Assembly (NCBI GenBank): GCA_038212445.1
Contig: JBBQUM010000025.1
Coordinates: 1-64,000 of the forward strand
Length of the DNA stretch: 64,000 nucleotides
Reading direction: 5' to 3'
Origin: TMP-7 sp038212445
GTDB taxonomy: Bacteria > Acidobacteriota > Terriglobia > Bryobacterales > Bryobacteraceae
The notes below the pieces were generated by a model. That model saw only the letters and a program-made list of their open reading frames with translations. It was not told where the DNA came from and ran no database searches. Position numbers and translations under genes: made by a program. Shown piece after piece: positions 23,409 through 31,507 of the stretch (positions are counted from its first letter, which is position 1; every line of letters starts with the position of its first letter).

Positions 23409-25546
23409 TTGCTGACGAAGCTCCCTAAAAGGATGCCGAGGATTTCCTGGGCAGCGAGCGGGATGACGGTTCCGGGACCGTAGATGCCGGCCGCGCCAGC
23501 CGCGCGCAGGAACGGATAGTCCTGCTCGGGAATCACGCCGCCGACGAACACGAGGATGTCTTCGCGTCCAAGCTTCTTCAACTCAGCGATTAATTGCGGG
23601 ACGAGCGTTTTGTGCCCGGCGGCGAGCGACGATGCGCCGACCACGTGGACATCGTTCTCGACGGCGTGGCGCGCAACTTCACGCGGGGTCTGGAAGAGCG
23701 GGCCGATGTCGACGTCGAAGCCGACGTCAGCAAAGGCGGTGGCGATCACTTTGGAGCCGCGGTCGTGCCCGTCCTGGCCCATTTTGGCGATGAGAATGCG
23801 AGGACGGCGGCCGTCTTCCTTCTCAAAATCGGCAGCCATCTGGCGGGCCTTCTGGAAATTGGCATCAAGCTGACTTTCCGAGGAGTACACGCCGGCGATG
23901 GTGCGGGTGGTGGCCTGATAGCGGCCCCATTCCTTTTCGAGCGCGCTCGAGATTTCGCCGAGGGTGGCACGCTTGCGAGCGGCGTCGACGGCTAACTCGA
24001 GCAGGTTGCCTTCGCCGGTGCGGGCACAACCGGTGAGCGCGTCAAGCGCGTGCTCGACCTCGCTTGCGTCGCGGTCGTGCTTCAAGGTGGCCAGGCGCTT
24101 CAACTGCGACTGGCGGACGGCTGCGTTGTCCACTTCGAGCACCGGAATGACGGTAGCTACTTCCGGCTTATAAGCATTGATGCCGACGATGATGTCGCGC
24201 CCCGAGTCAATGCGCGCCTGCTTGCGGGCGGCTGCTTCCTCGATGCGCATCTTGGGCAAGCCGGTCTCGATGGCCTTGGCCATGCCGCCCAGTTCCTCGA
24301 CTTCCTCAATCAGCTTCCAGGCGCGCTGCATGAGTTCGTTGGTGAGAGTCTCGACGTAATAGGAGCCGGCCCAGGGATCCACGGCGCGGGTGATGTCGGT
24401 TTCTTCCTGCAGGTAGATTTGCGTATTGCGGGCGATGCGGGCCGAGAAATCGGTGGGCAGCGCCAGCGCTTCGTCGAGCGCGTTGGTGTGGAGCGACTGG
24501 GTATGTCCCAGGGCCGCGGCCATGGCCTCCACGCAAGTGCGGATCACGTTGTTGTAAGGATCCTGCGCGGTGAGACTCCAGCCGGAGGTCTGGCTGTGAG
24601 TCCTGAGTGCCATGGACTTGGCCTGTTTGGGATTGAAGGTCTTCACGATCTTCGCCCAGAGCACGCGAGCGGCGCGCATTTTGGCGATTTCCATGAAGTG
24701 GTTCATGCCGATGCCCCAGAAAAATGAAATCCGAGGGGCGAAGCTATCGACGTCGAGGCCGGCTTTGACGCCGGTGCGCAGGTATTCGAGACCATCGGCG
24801 AGCGTGTAGGCGAGTTCGATATCCGCCGTGGCGCCGGCTTCCTGCATGTGATAGCCGCTGACGCTGATGCAGTTGAATTTCGGCATCTTCGCCGAGCAGT
24901 AGCGGAAGATGTCGCCGACGATCCGCATGGAGGGCTCTGGTCCATAGATGTAGGTATTGCGGACCATGAACTCTTTGAGAATGTCGTTTTGGATCGTACC
25001 GCTGAGCTTTTCAGTAGGAACGCCCTGTTCCTCGGCGGCGACGATGTAGAACGCCATGATGGGGAGCACGGCGCCGTTCATGGTCATCGAGACCGACATC
25101 TGGTCGAGCGGAATCTGATCGAACAGGACCTTCATGTCGAGGACGGAATCAATGGCGACACCCGCCTTGCCGACGTCACCCTCGACGCGCTCGTGATCGC
25201 TGTCGTAGCCGCGATGGGTGGCCAGATCGAAAGCGACGGACAATCCTTTTTGACCGGCGGCAAGATTTCTGCGATAGAACGCGTTGGACTCTTCAGCGGT
25301 GGAGAAGCCGGCGTACTGCCGGATGGTCCAGGGCTGCATCGCGTACATGCTGGAATACGGCCCGCGGAGGAACGGAGGCAGGCCGGCGGCATAGTCGAGA
25401 TGCTCCATGCCGTCGAGGTCGGCGGCGGTGTAGCGGCTCTTAATGACGATTTGCTCGGGCGTCTGGAAATCCGCAGTCATGCCGGGAGTTCCGGCGGGCG
25501 CCGGCGCGTAGTCGATTTTTGAAAAATCCGGTTTCATCGCACTCAT
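23405..25546 (-). CDS. mcmA: methylmalonyl-CoA mutase large subunit
   Basis: 713 residues from ATG 25546, which overlaps the small-subunit stop (ATGA) and follows a GGGGAG; the longer frame runs back into the neighbour. TIM-barrel substrate domain (FDLATHRGYDSDH, YISGYH-type SVSGYHMQEAGA) and C-terminal cobalamin domain with the DxHxxG motif in GQDGHDRGSKV, whose His ligates cobalt. It interconverts (R)-methylmalonyl-CoA and succinyl-CoA with adenosylcobalamin. With the epimerase, MeaB and carboxyltransferases nearby it serves propionate formation or use. Confidence 0.96.
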   Translation of the reverse strand: MSAMKPDFSKIDYAPAPAGTPGMTADFQTPEQIVIKSRYTAADLDGMEHLDYAAGLPPFLRGPYSSMYAMQPWTIRQYAGFSTAEESNAFYRRNLAAGQKGLSVAFDLATHRGYDSDHERVEGDVGKAGVAIDSVLDMKVLFDQIPLDQMSVSMTMNGAVLPIMAFYIVAAEEQGVPTEKLSGTIQNDILKEFMVRNTYIYGPEPSMRIVGDIFRYCSAKMPKFNCISVSGYHMQEAGATADIELAYTLADGLEYLRTGVKAGLDVDSFAPRISFFWGIGMNHFMEIAKMRAARVLWAKIVKTFNPKQAKSMALRTHSQTSGWSLTAQDPYNNVIRTCVEAMAAALGHTQSLHTNALDEALALPTDFSARIARNTQIYLQEETDITRAVDPWAGSYYVETLTNELMQRAWKLIEEVEELGGMAKAIETGLPKMRIEEAAARKQARIDSGRDIIVGINAYKPEVATVIPVLEVDNAAVRQSQLKRLATLKHDRDASEVEHALDALTGCARTGEGNLLELAVDAARKRATLGEISSALEKEWGRYQATTRTIAGVYSSESQLDANFQKARQMAADFEKEDGRRPRILIAKMGQDGHDRGSKVIATAFADVGFDVDIGPLFQTPREVARHAVENDVHVVGASSLAAGHKTLVPQLIAELKKLGREDILVFVGGVIPEQDYPFLRAAGAAGIYGPGTVIPLAAQEILGILLGSFVSK

Positions 25547-26913
25547 CTCCCCACCTGCAACGCTTCCTGCCAGTGTGCTAGCGCTTCGACGGCATTGGAG
25601 CGGGCATGCACAAAGCCTGCCACGCCAGCCGCCTCTAACGCTTCGACGGACTCCTTGGGATAGCCTGCCACAATTACCGGCGTCTTGCGGCCGGCCTTGG
25701 CGATGGCCGCTACGACATCGGCGGCGACACTTGAATACTCGCCGTCGGAACTGCACAGCACGATGGCGTCGGCCTGGGCGGCGGCGATCTCGTCAGCGCT
25801 GCCAAAGTGCTGCGTCACGATCTTGAAGCCGGCACAACCGAAGAAGTTCGCGCAGAACTGTGAGCGCGCCTTACGCATCTTGAGGTCGCCGAACTCGGCG
25901 AGCAGGAACACGGGCGGATGGTTGGACTGTTCGGTGCGCAGCCGGAGGTCCTCGAACGCTTCGGGGCCGCGGCGGAGTTCGAGACTATCGTGCGGCGACA
26001 GTTTGTCGAGCATGCGCTCACCGGCGTCAGGATACTGATTCACGCCGACGAAGATGCGGCGCCGCTGTGCGACGTCCAGTTCCTTCTTCGCGCGGGAGGC
26101 GGCAATCTCGCCGGGAATCATTCCCATGTCGTGCGCTTTGGTGAAGCCGCCCATCTCCTCGATGCGCTGCATGAGCTTCCAGGCTTCGCGGGCGAGCGAA
26201 TCGGTAAGCGTCTCGACATAGTAGGATCCGGCGGCCGGATCACCAACGCGGTCGAGGTAGGCTTCATGCTTCAAAACCAGGTGGACGTTGTGGGCCAGTC
26301 GCTCGCTGGCGGCGGTGGGCTGGCGGAAGGTGAAGTCGAAGGGTTCGACATGGATGGTGTCGGCGCCGCCGATGGCCGCTGACATGGCTTCAGTGGTGGT
26401 GCGCAGGACGTTGTTATACGCGTCGTAGATGCTCTTGTTCCAGCGCGAAGTGCGGGTGTGCAGGGTGAGCGGGATGGCAGCGCCGAAGGACTCGGCGACC
26501 CGGGCCCAGAGCAGCCGGAAGGCGCGAAGTTTGGCGATCTGGAGAAAGTAGCTCGAACCGATGGCGAACGAGAAAGTCATTGCGGCGGGACGGTTCTGAG
26601 CGTAGTGCTCGATGCCTTCGGCGAGCGCGAAGCCGAGTTCCTGAACGGCATTGGCGCCAGCTTCTTCAAAGCGCGCCGCGTCGACATCGACGTTGGCGGG
26701 CATGGAGTCGGCGATTTCCCAGCCGGGAGTGATACCGGGGTCGGCTTGGGGGCGGCCTTCGAGGTCCTGGCGGCGGTAGAACGGCTGTACGGCGATGCCC
26801 TCGGCGGTATGCCAGACGAGCTTGTCGCGTTTGGCGCCTTTCAGGTCGGCGGCCACCACGGCTTCCCAGTCGGCGGTTGCGACGGGAGGGAATTCTTCAA
26901 GTAGTTGGGCCAT
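25543..26913 (-). CDS. mutA: methylmalonyl-CoA mutase small subunit
   Basis: 456 residues, homologous to the large subunit. The barrel part is present (PFYRRQDLEGR, ARFEEAGANAVQELGFALAEG, HTRTSRWNKSIYDAYNNVLR), but the C-terminal cobalamin-like domain lacks a DxHxxG motif, as is normal for the non-catalytic subunit of heterodimeric mutases. It starts three bases after the epimerase stop and overlaps the large-subunit start. Its role is structural. Confidence 0.92.
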   Translation of the reverse strand: MAQLLEEFPPVATADWEAVVAADLKGAKRDKLVWHTAEGIAVQPFYRRQDLEGRPQADPGITPGWEIADSMPANVDVDAARFEEAGANAVQELGFALAEGIEHYAQNRPAAMTFSFAIGSSYFLQIAKLRAFRLLWARVAESFGAAIPLTLHTRTSRWNKSIYDAYNNVLRTTTEAMSAAIGGADTIHVEPFDFTFRQPTAASERLAHNVHLVLKHEAYLDRVGDPAAGSYYVETLTDSLAREAWKLMQRIEEMGGFTKAHDMGMIPGEIAASRAKKELDVAQRRRIFVGVNQYPDAGERMLDKLSPHDSLELRRGPEAFEDLRLRTEQSNHPPVFLLAEFGDLKMRKARSQFCANFFGCAGFKIVTQHFGSADEIAAAQADAIVLCSSDGEYSSVAADVVAAIAKAGRKTPVIVAGYPKESVEALEAAGVAGFVHARSNAVEALAHWQEALQVGR

Positions 26914-26916
26914 CGT

Positions 26917-27384
26917 TCAGTCCGTCACCGGTTCTTCCACTACCTCGATCAGAAAGCCAAACGGATTCTCGGCGCGGGACTTCGGATGAACAAAAAACAC
27001 GGTCGTTCCGCGGGACCCTTTGCGTGGCGCCGGATCGATGAGCTGGAAACCCTGCTGCTTCATATAATCGTACGCCTGCTGGGCGCTGCGCACCCGAAAG
27101 GCCACATGGGCAAAGCCGCCGCGGCCGCCATTTTTGTCAATCAACTTCTGGACCGGTGAATCGGCTGTGAGGGGCTCCAGCAACTGGATGAGGTTGGGAC
27201 CCTCGCCAATTTGGAGGAGCGCTTCGCGCACCTGATCCTTGCCCAGCACCTCTTCGCGATGGATCTCGCGGAAGCCGAGCATCTCATAAGCCTTCACCTG
27301 CGGGTCAAGTTCGCCCTGCTTCACGGCAATGGCGACGTGGTCGACGAACATGAAACCGGGAACGTTACTCATCTCCTCATGCAT
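26917..27384 (-). CDS. mce: methylmalonyl-CoA epimerase
   Basis: 155 residues of the vicinal-oxygen-chelate fold. Metal ligands are seen in the VDHVAIAV motif (His near residue 16) and FAHVAFRV (second His), with a C-terminal Glu in FLIEVVEE. It epimerises (S)- and (R)-methylmalonyl-CoA, linking carboxylation to the mutase. ATG 27384 has an AGGA six bases upstream. The position between the biotin carrier and the mutase fits the pathway order. Confidence 0.93.
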   Translation of the reverse strand: MHEEMSNVPGFMFVDHVAIAVKQGELDPQVKAYEMLGFREIHREEVLGKDQVREALLQIGEGPNLIQLLEPLTADSPVQKLIDKNGGRGGFAHVAFRVRSAQQAYDYMKQQGFQLIDPAPRKGSRGTTVFFVHPKSRAENPFGFLIEVVEEPVTD

Positions 27385-27392
27385 AACTTTTC

Positions 27393-27788
27393 CTATTCGA
27401 ACTCCACCAGGACTTGTCCGATCTGAACGCCTTCGCCGGCCTCGGTGTTGATCGCCTTCACTTTTCCGGCGACGGGCGAGGTGATGTTGGTTTCCATCTT
27501 CATGGCTTCGAGGACCAGCAGCGGATCGTTGGCTTGAATCTGTTGTCCAACGCGCGCGGTGATACGCACCACGATTCCGGCGATGGGACTGCGGCAGACC
27601 TTGGATTCGTTGACGTCCCCGGCGGCCTTTGGCGCCCCGGGCACAGGGGCAAGCGGCAAAGGCGACTGCACCGTCACCGGGGCCTGGGGAGGCACATAGT
27701 AATACGGCCCGGACTGCGGTCTTTCTTCCTCGGCAACCTCCACTTCAACTTCAAAAGTCTTTCCGTCCACGGTTATATTGAGTTTCAA
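27393..27788 (-). CDS. biotin carboxyl carrier protein (transcarboxylase 1.3S-like)
   Basis: 131 residues. The start is TTG 27788: a strong AGGAGG lies seven bases before it, and TTGA overlaps the upstream stop by four bases; the upstream frame extension has no ribosome site. The C-terminal biotinyl domain has LEAMKMET with the biotin-accepting lysine; a Pro/Ala-rich linker joins it to a short N-terminal strand region (KLNITVDGKTFEVEV). It carries CO2 between carboxyltransferase partners encoded upstream. Confidence 0.94.
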   Translation of the reverse strand: MKLNITVDGKTFEVEVEVAEEERPQSGPYYYVPPQAPVTVQSPLPLAPVPGAPKAAGDVNESKVCRSPIAGIVVRITARVGQQIQANDPLLVLEAMKMETNITSPVAGKVKAINTEAGEGVQIGQVLVEFE

Positions 27789-28186
27789 AACCGGCCTCCT
27801 GTATGGTGCGGCAGGTTGTGCGATGCCTGTACGAACACGCGGCCCTGCTGTGCCCACGCGCTCGATTGCTCCGGCCCTGATTTGAGCCGGGCGGATTTGA
27901 TGCGGGCGCGTTTCCCGAGGAACGCTGCCACTGCAGCCGTGAGAACCATGAGAAGCTCTGGGGTCATCTCAGCGGCTACGGGCGCGGGAGCCGGCGCGGG
28001 AATTGCCGCTGGCGGGGGGCCGGGCGGAGCGATGACCTCAGCCGGGGGCATTACCCTCGCCGGAATCGGTACAGGTACCTCAACTCGCTCCGCCGCAACT
28101 CGCTGCAACTCGCGTTTGACCATCGTGCGTGCTGTCAGAGCGCCGGCTGCGGCGCCTGCGAGCACGGAAATAATAATCGTTGCCAT
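27785..28186 (-). CDS. OadG-like small membrane protein of the carboxyltransferase operon
   Basis: 133 residues. One N-terminal hydrophobic helix (MATIIISVLAGAAAGALTA), a Val/Pro/Ala-rich stretch, a second helical region (TPELLMVLTAAVAAFLG) and a conserved-looking tail with WAQQGRVFVQASHN. The position between the carboxyltransferase and biotin carrier, and the tail, recall the gamma/OadG or MmdC-type subunits of biotin-dependent decarboxylase complexes, but the resemblance is weak. It could tether the complex to the membrane or couple it to sodium; no beta (OadB) subunit is visible. Confidence 0.6.
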   Translation of the reverse strand: MATIIISVLAGAAAGALTARTMVKRELQRVAAERVEVPVPIPARVMPPAEVIAPPGPPPAAIPAPAPAPVAAEMTPELLMVLTAAVAAFLGKRARIKSARLKSGPEQSSAWAQQGRVFVQASHNLPHHTGGRF

Positions 28187-28198
28187 GTCGGTTCACTC

Positions 28199-29743
28199 TT
28201 AGAGCGGAATCAAGCCATGCTTCTTGGGGGGCCTGAGCTCGCGTTTGGTGTGGAGCGCTTCGAGCGCGAGCGCGATGTACTTCCGGGTCTCGGACGGTTC
28301 GATGATGTCGTCTACCAGACGCCTGCCGGCGGCGACGTAGGGATTGGAGAAAGCATTTCGGTACAGGTCAATCAATTCCTTACGCCGGGCCACCTTATCG
28401 GGAGCATCATTGATCTCGCGGCGGAAAACCACTTCCACGGCACCTTCAGCGCCCATGACGGCGATTTCTGCGGTGGGCCAGGCCACCACGCGATCGGCGC
28501 CCAGGTCCTTACCGCACATAGCGAGGTATGCGCCGCCATAAGCCTTACGCACAATCACGGTGATCTTGGGGACGGTGGCGGCGGAGTAGGCGAACAGCAT
28601 CTTTGCGCCGTGGCGGATGATGCCGCCATATTCCTGCTGGACACCGGGCATGAAGCCGGGAACGTCGACGAAGGTCACCAGTGGAATGCTGAAAGCGTTG
28701 CAGAAGCGGATGAAGCGCGACGCTTTGTCAGAGGCATTGATGTCGAGGGCGCCGGCGAGGGACATGGGCTGGTTGGCGATGATGCCGATGGGACGTCCGG
28801 TCATCCGCGAGAATCCGACCACGATGTTCTGGGCGTAGGTGGGCTGCACTTCGAGGAAGTCGCCATGATCCACCACCGAGGTGATGATGCGGCGCATGTC
28901 GTAACCCTGCTTGGCTTCTTCCGGCAGAACGTGATTCAGGTCGGGATTGACCTCGAGAGGCTCGTCGAAGTGAGCCCGCGGCGGATCTTCAAGGTTGTTC
29001 GACGGCAGGAAGCTTAACAACCGGCGGCAGGTGAAGGTGGCGTCGGCGTCGTTTTCGGCGATGAAGTGCACCACGCCAGACTGAGTCATTTGCGCGTCGG
29101 GACCGCCCAACTGCTCGGCCGTCACCACTTCGCCGGTTACCTGCTTAATCACCGACGGGCCGGTGATGAACATCTGAGCGCCGCGGGTCTGAATGATGAA
29201 ATCGGTGAGTGCTGGACTGTAGGCCGCGCCGCCGGCGCAAGGTCCACAGATCAGGGAGACCTGAGGCACGGAGCCAGACAGCATGACGTTTGAGTAGAAG
29301 ACGCGGCCGTAGCCGGCAAGGGAGTCGATGCCTTCCTGGACGCGGGCGCCGCCGGAGTCATTGATGAACACGAACGGTGAGCCGGTCTTGAGCGAGAACC
29401 GCATCATCTCGGCGATTTTGTCGGAGTGCATTTCGCCCGCGGCGCCGCCGCCGACAGTGAAATCCTGACTTGCGAGATGGATAAGGCGACCGTCGACGGT
29501 GGCGGCTCCGGTAATGACGCCGTCGGCCGGGAATTCCTTGCCCGCCATGCCGAACAGGGTGGCGCGGTGCTGCGCGAAGCCGCCGACTTCCTGGAAGCTC
29601 TCAGGATCCACCAGGCTGTCGACGCGCTCACGCGCCGTCAACTTGCCCGATTTGTGATGCTTTTCGACACGCTCAGCTCCGCCGCCGAGCTTCAGCTTTT
29701 CCTTCTTCTCTTTGAGTTCTAGAATCTTGGTTTCGATTGCCAT
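28199..29743 (-). CDS. acyl-CoA carboxyltransferase (12S / PccB-type)
   Basis: 514 residues, two crotonase-fold halves. GGGAAGEMHSDKIAEMM and INDSGGARVQEGIDSLAGYG form the first oxyanion region, VDVPGFMPGVQQE and MCGKDLGADRVVAWP the second. These match propionyl-CoA carboxylase beta / methylmalonyl-CoA transcarboxylase 12S subunits, which move CO2 between biotin and propionyl-CoA. No biotin carboxylase is encoded in the operon, so transcarboxylase or decarboxylase function is more likely here than ATP-driven carboxylation. Confidence 0.93.
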   Translation of the reverse strand: MAIETKILELKEKKEKLKLGGGAERVEKHHKSGKLTARERVDSLVDPESFQEVGGFAQHRATLFGMAGKEFPADGVITGAATVDGRLIHLASQDFTVGGGAAGEMHSDKIAEMMRFSLKTGSPFVFINDSGGARVQEGIDSLAGYGRVFYSNVMLSGSVPQVSLICGPCAGGAAYSPALTDFIIQTRGAQMFITGPSVIKQVTGEVVTAEQLGGPDAQMTQSGVVHFIAENDADATFTCRRLLSFLPSNNLEDPPRAHFDEPLEVNPDLNHVLPEEAKQGYDMRRIITSVVDHGDFLEVQPTYAQNIVVGFSRMTGRPIGIIANQPMSLAGALDINASDKASRFIRFCNAFSIPLVTFVDVPGFMPGVQQEYGGIIRHGAKMLFAYSAATVPKITVIVRKAYGGAYLAMCGKDLGADRVVAWPTAEIAVMGAEGAVEVVFRREINDAPDKVARRKELIDLYRNAFSNPYVAAGRRLVDDIIEPSETRKYIALALEALHTKRELRPPKKHGLIPL

Positions 29744-29755
29744 TGTTCTACGTCC

Positions 29756-31285
29756 TTATGCCACCGGCGCGACGGTCACCTTGTGATCTTTGCCGGCATA
29801 GGTGACCACGTACGATACCGGCTCGGTAATTCCCTTGGACGATCCGCCGTTGGCGCCAGCAGGTGCCGCGGGTGCAGGTGCAGCTTTGGCCTTGTCGGCA
29901 GGCTCCGGATCGCGTCCGAGATTTTTCGGGCCCTCATGGCGCGACTTGAAGAACTTGGCCGCAACCTGCGGGAACATCGCAAATGTCAGGACGTCCTCAT
30001 CGTCTCCGTTGCAGCCTTCAAGTGCGATGGCATCGGCCCTCAACTTCTCCCACTCGGGATTCAGCAAGTCCGCAGGGCGGGTGGTGATCGGTTTCTTCTT
30101 GGCGTGCTCTTCGGCAAGGGCCAGAACCTTGGTGTTCTTCATGCCGAGTGTTGCGCCGTAGTAGCCGAGCATCAGGTCGGCGAACTCGCCGGTCATGACC
30201 TTGTAGCGGCCCATGAGTACGTTGAGTACCGCTTGAGTTCCGACAATCTGGCTGGACGGGGTCACCAGGGGCGGGAATCCCGCATCCTCACGGACTCGTG
30301 GGACCTCGAGGAGCACTTCCTTCACCTTGTCGCCGGCGCCCTGCTGTTTTAGCTGGCTTTCCATGTTGGAGATCATGCCGCCGGGAATCTGGCTCTTAAA
30401 GATCTCGGTTTCGACGCCATTGAAATTGGTCAGGAATTCGGCATAGCGGAGCCGGACCTTGTCGAAGTGATTCTTCACGTTGAGGATTCGCGCCATGTCC
30501 ACCTGAGTCTTGTAGCCGGTGCCTTCGAGCATTTCGACCAGAGCTTCGGTGGGGTTATGGCCGGGACCCAGGCACAAGCTGCTGATGCTGGTGTCGACGA
30601 TATCGGCGCCGGCCTCGATGGCCTTCATCAGACTGACCAGGGTGACTCCGGTGGTGGCATGGGCGTGGACGTGAAGGAGGGTCTCTTCGCCGCATGCCTG
30701 TTTGATGGACCGCACAAGGGAGTAGGCGGCGGCAGGCTTCAACAGGCCAGCCATATCCTTGATGCAAATGGAATCGCAACCCATCTCCATCAGTTGCTCC
30801 GCGAGTTCGACAAACGCTCCGACTTCGTGCACGGGACTGATGGTGTAGCAGATGGTGCCCTCAGCGTGCTTGCCGGTGCGGACGACTGCTTTGACGGCTG
30901 TTCGCAAATTGCGGATGTCGTTCAGGGCGTCGAAGACGCGGAAGACGTCCATTCCGTTGGTGGCGGATTTCTCAACGAAGCGTTCCACCACGCCGTCCTC
31001 GTAGTGGCGGTAGCCGAGGATATTTTGGCCTCTGAGCAGCATCTGGAGGCGGGTGTTTGGCATTAACTTACGGAAGATGCGGAGGCGTTCCCAGGGATCC
31101 TCGTTCAGGAAGCGGATACAGGCGTCGAAGGTGGCCCCACCCCAACACTCTACCGACCAGAAACCGGCCTTATCGAGGTCCTCGCAAGCCGGTGTGAGGT
31201 CCTCCATCGCCATTCGGGTTGCCATCAGACTCTGGTGCGCATCCCGGAGAATCAGCTCGGTTATTTGTACGATTCGATCAGCCAT
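29756..31285 (-). CDS. carboxyltransferase, pyruvate/oxaloacetate type (transcarboxylase 5S-like)
   Basis: 509 residues from ATG 31285, with GGAGGGG a few bases upstream; an in-frame TTG at 31300 would add five residues. HMG-CoA-lyase-like barrel: LRDAHQSLMATRM, ECWGGATFD, RGQNILGYRHYED, HVHAHATTG (metal His) and PADLLNPEWEKL (end of the PYC_OADA domain), then an Ala/Pro linker and a short VSYVVTYAGKDHKVTV tail. It transfers CO2 between biotin and pyruvate/oxaloacetate. With the 12S and 1.3S genes it would make a complete transcarboxylase. It is the first gene of the operon. Confidence 0.92.
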   Translation of the reverse strand: MADRIVQITELILRDAHQSLMATRMAMEDLTPACEDLDKAGFWSVECWGGATFDACIRFLNEDPWERLRIFRKLMPNTRLQMLLRGQNILGYRHYEDGVVERFVEKSATNGMDVFRVFDALNDIRNLRTAVKAVVRTGKHAEGTICYTISPVHEVGAFVELAEQLMEMGCDSICIKDMAGLLKPAAAYSLVRSIKQACGEETLLHVHAHATTGVTLVSLMKAIEAGADIVDTSISSLCLGPGHNPTEALVEMLEGTGYKTQVDMARILNVKNHFDKVRLRYAEFLTNFNGVETEIFKSQIPGGMISNMESQLKQQGAGDKVKEVLLEVPRVREDAGFPPLVTPSSQIVGTQAVLNVLMGRYKVMTGEFADLMLGYYGATLGMKNTKVLALAEEHAKKKPITTRPADLLNPEWEKLRADAIALEGCNGDDEDVLTFAMFPQVAAKFFKSRHEGPKNLGRDPEPADKAKAAPAPAAPAGANGGSSKGITEPVSYVVTYAGKDHKVTVAPVA

Positions 31286-31453
31286 TTTCCCCTCCAACAA
31301 CCAATTCAGACATTCGAGTATGAATCTAAGTTTTAGTTTACAACAACGAGTGCAACAGGGTAGTGAAGGGGTGTTGTGTTTTACATCACATGGCCCGACT
31401 GGGCTGTCTGGTTTTTAGCCACTACCTACCCTGGGTGATTCAAACCAAAAGAG

Positions 31454-31482
31454 AAAGGGCCCGCTACTGGAGCGGGCCCTTT
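31454..31482 (-). terminator. intrinsic terminator of the TonB receptor gene
   Basis: Twelve-base arms AAAGGGCCCGCT and AGCGGGCCCTTT enclose five bases and are followed on the minus strand by CTCTTTT. It lies 26 bases after the receptor stop. Between it and the carboxyltransferase start (31285) are about 170 bases that should hold the operon promoter; a TTGCAC hexamer on the minus strand is the best -35-like match. No cobalamin riboswitch box is seen there. Confidence 0.8.
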
Positions 31483-31507
31483 GAACCGGCAAAGATTGCT
31501 GTCGGAA

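Noticed and set aside
31286..31453. Cobalamin riboswitch ahead of the B12-dependent operon
   Set aside because: I looked for the B12-box core on the minus strand and saw none; the interval is also short for a full riboswitch.
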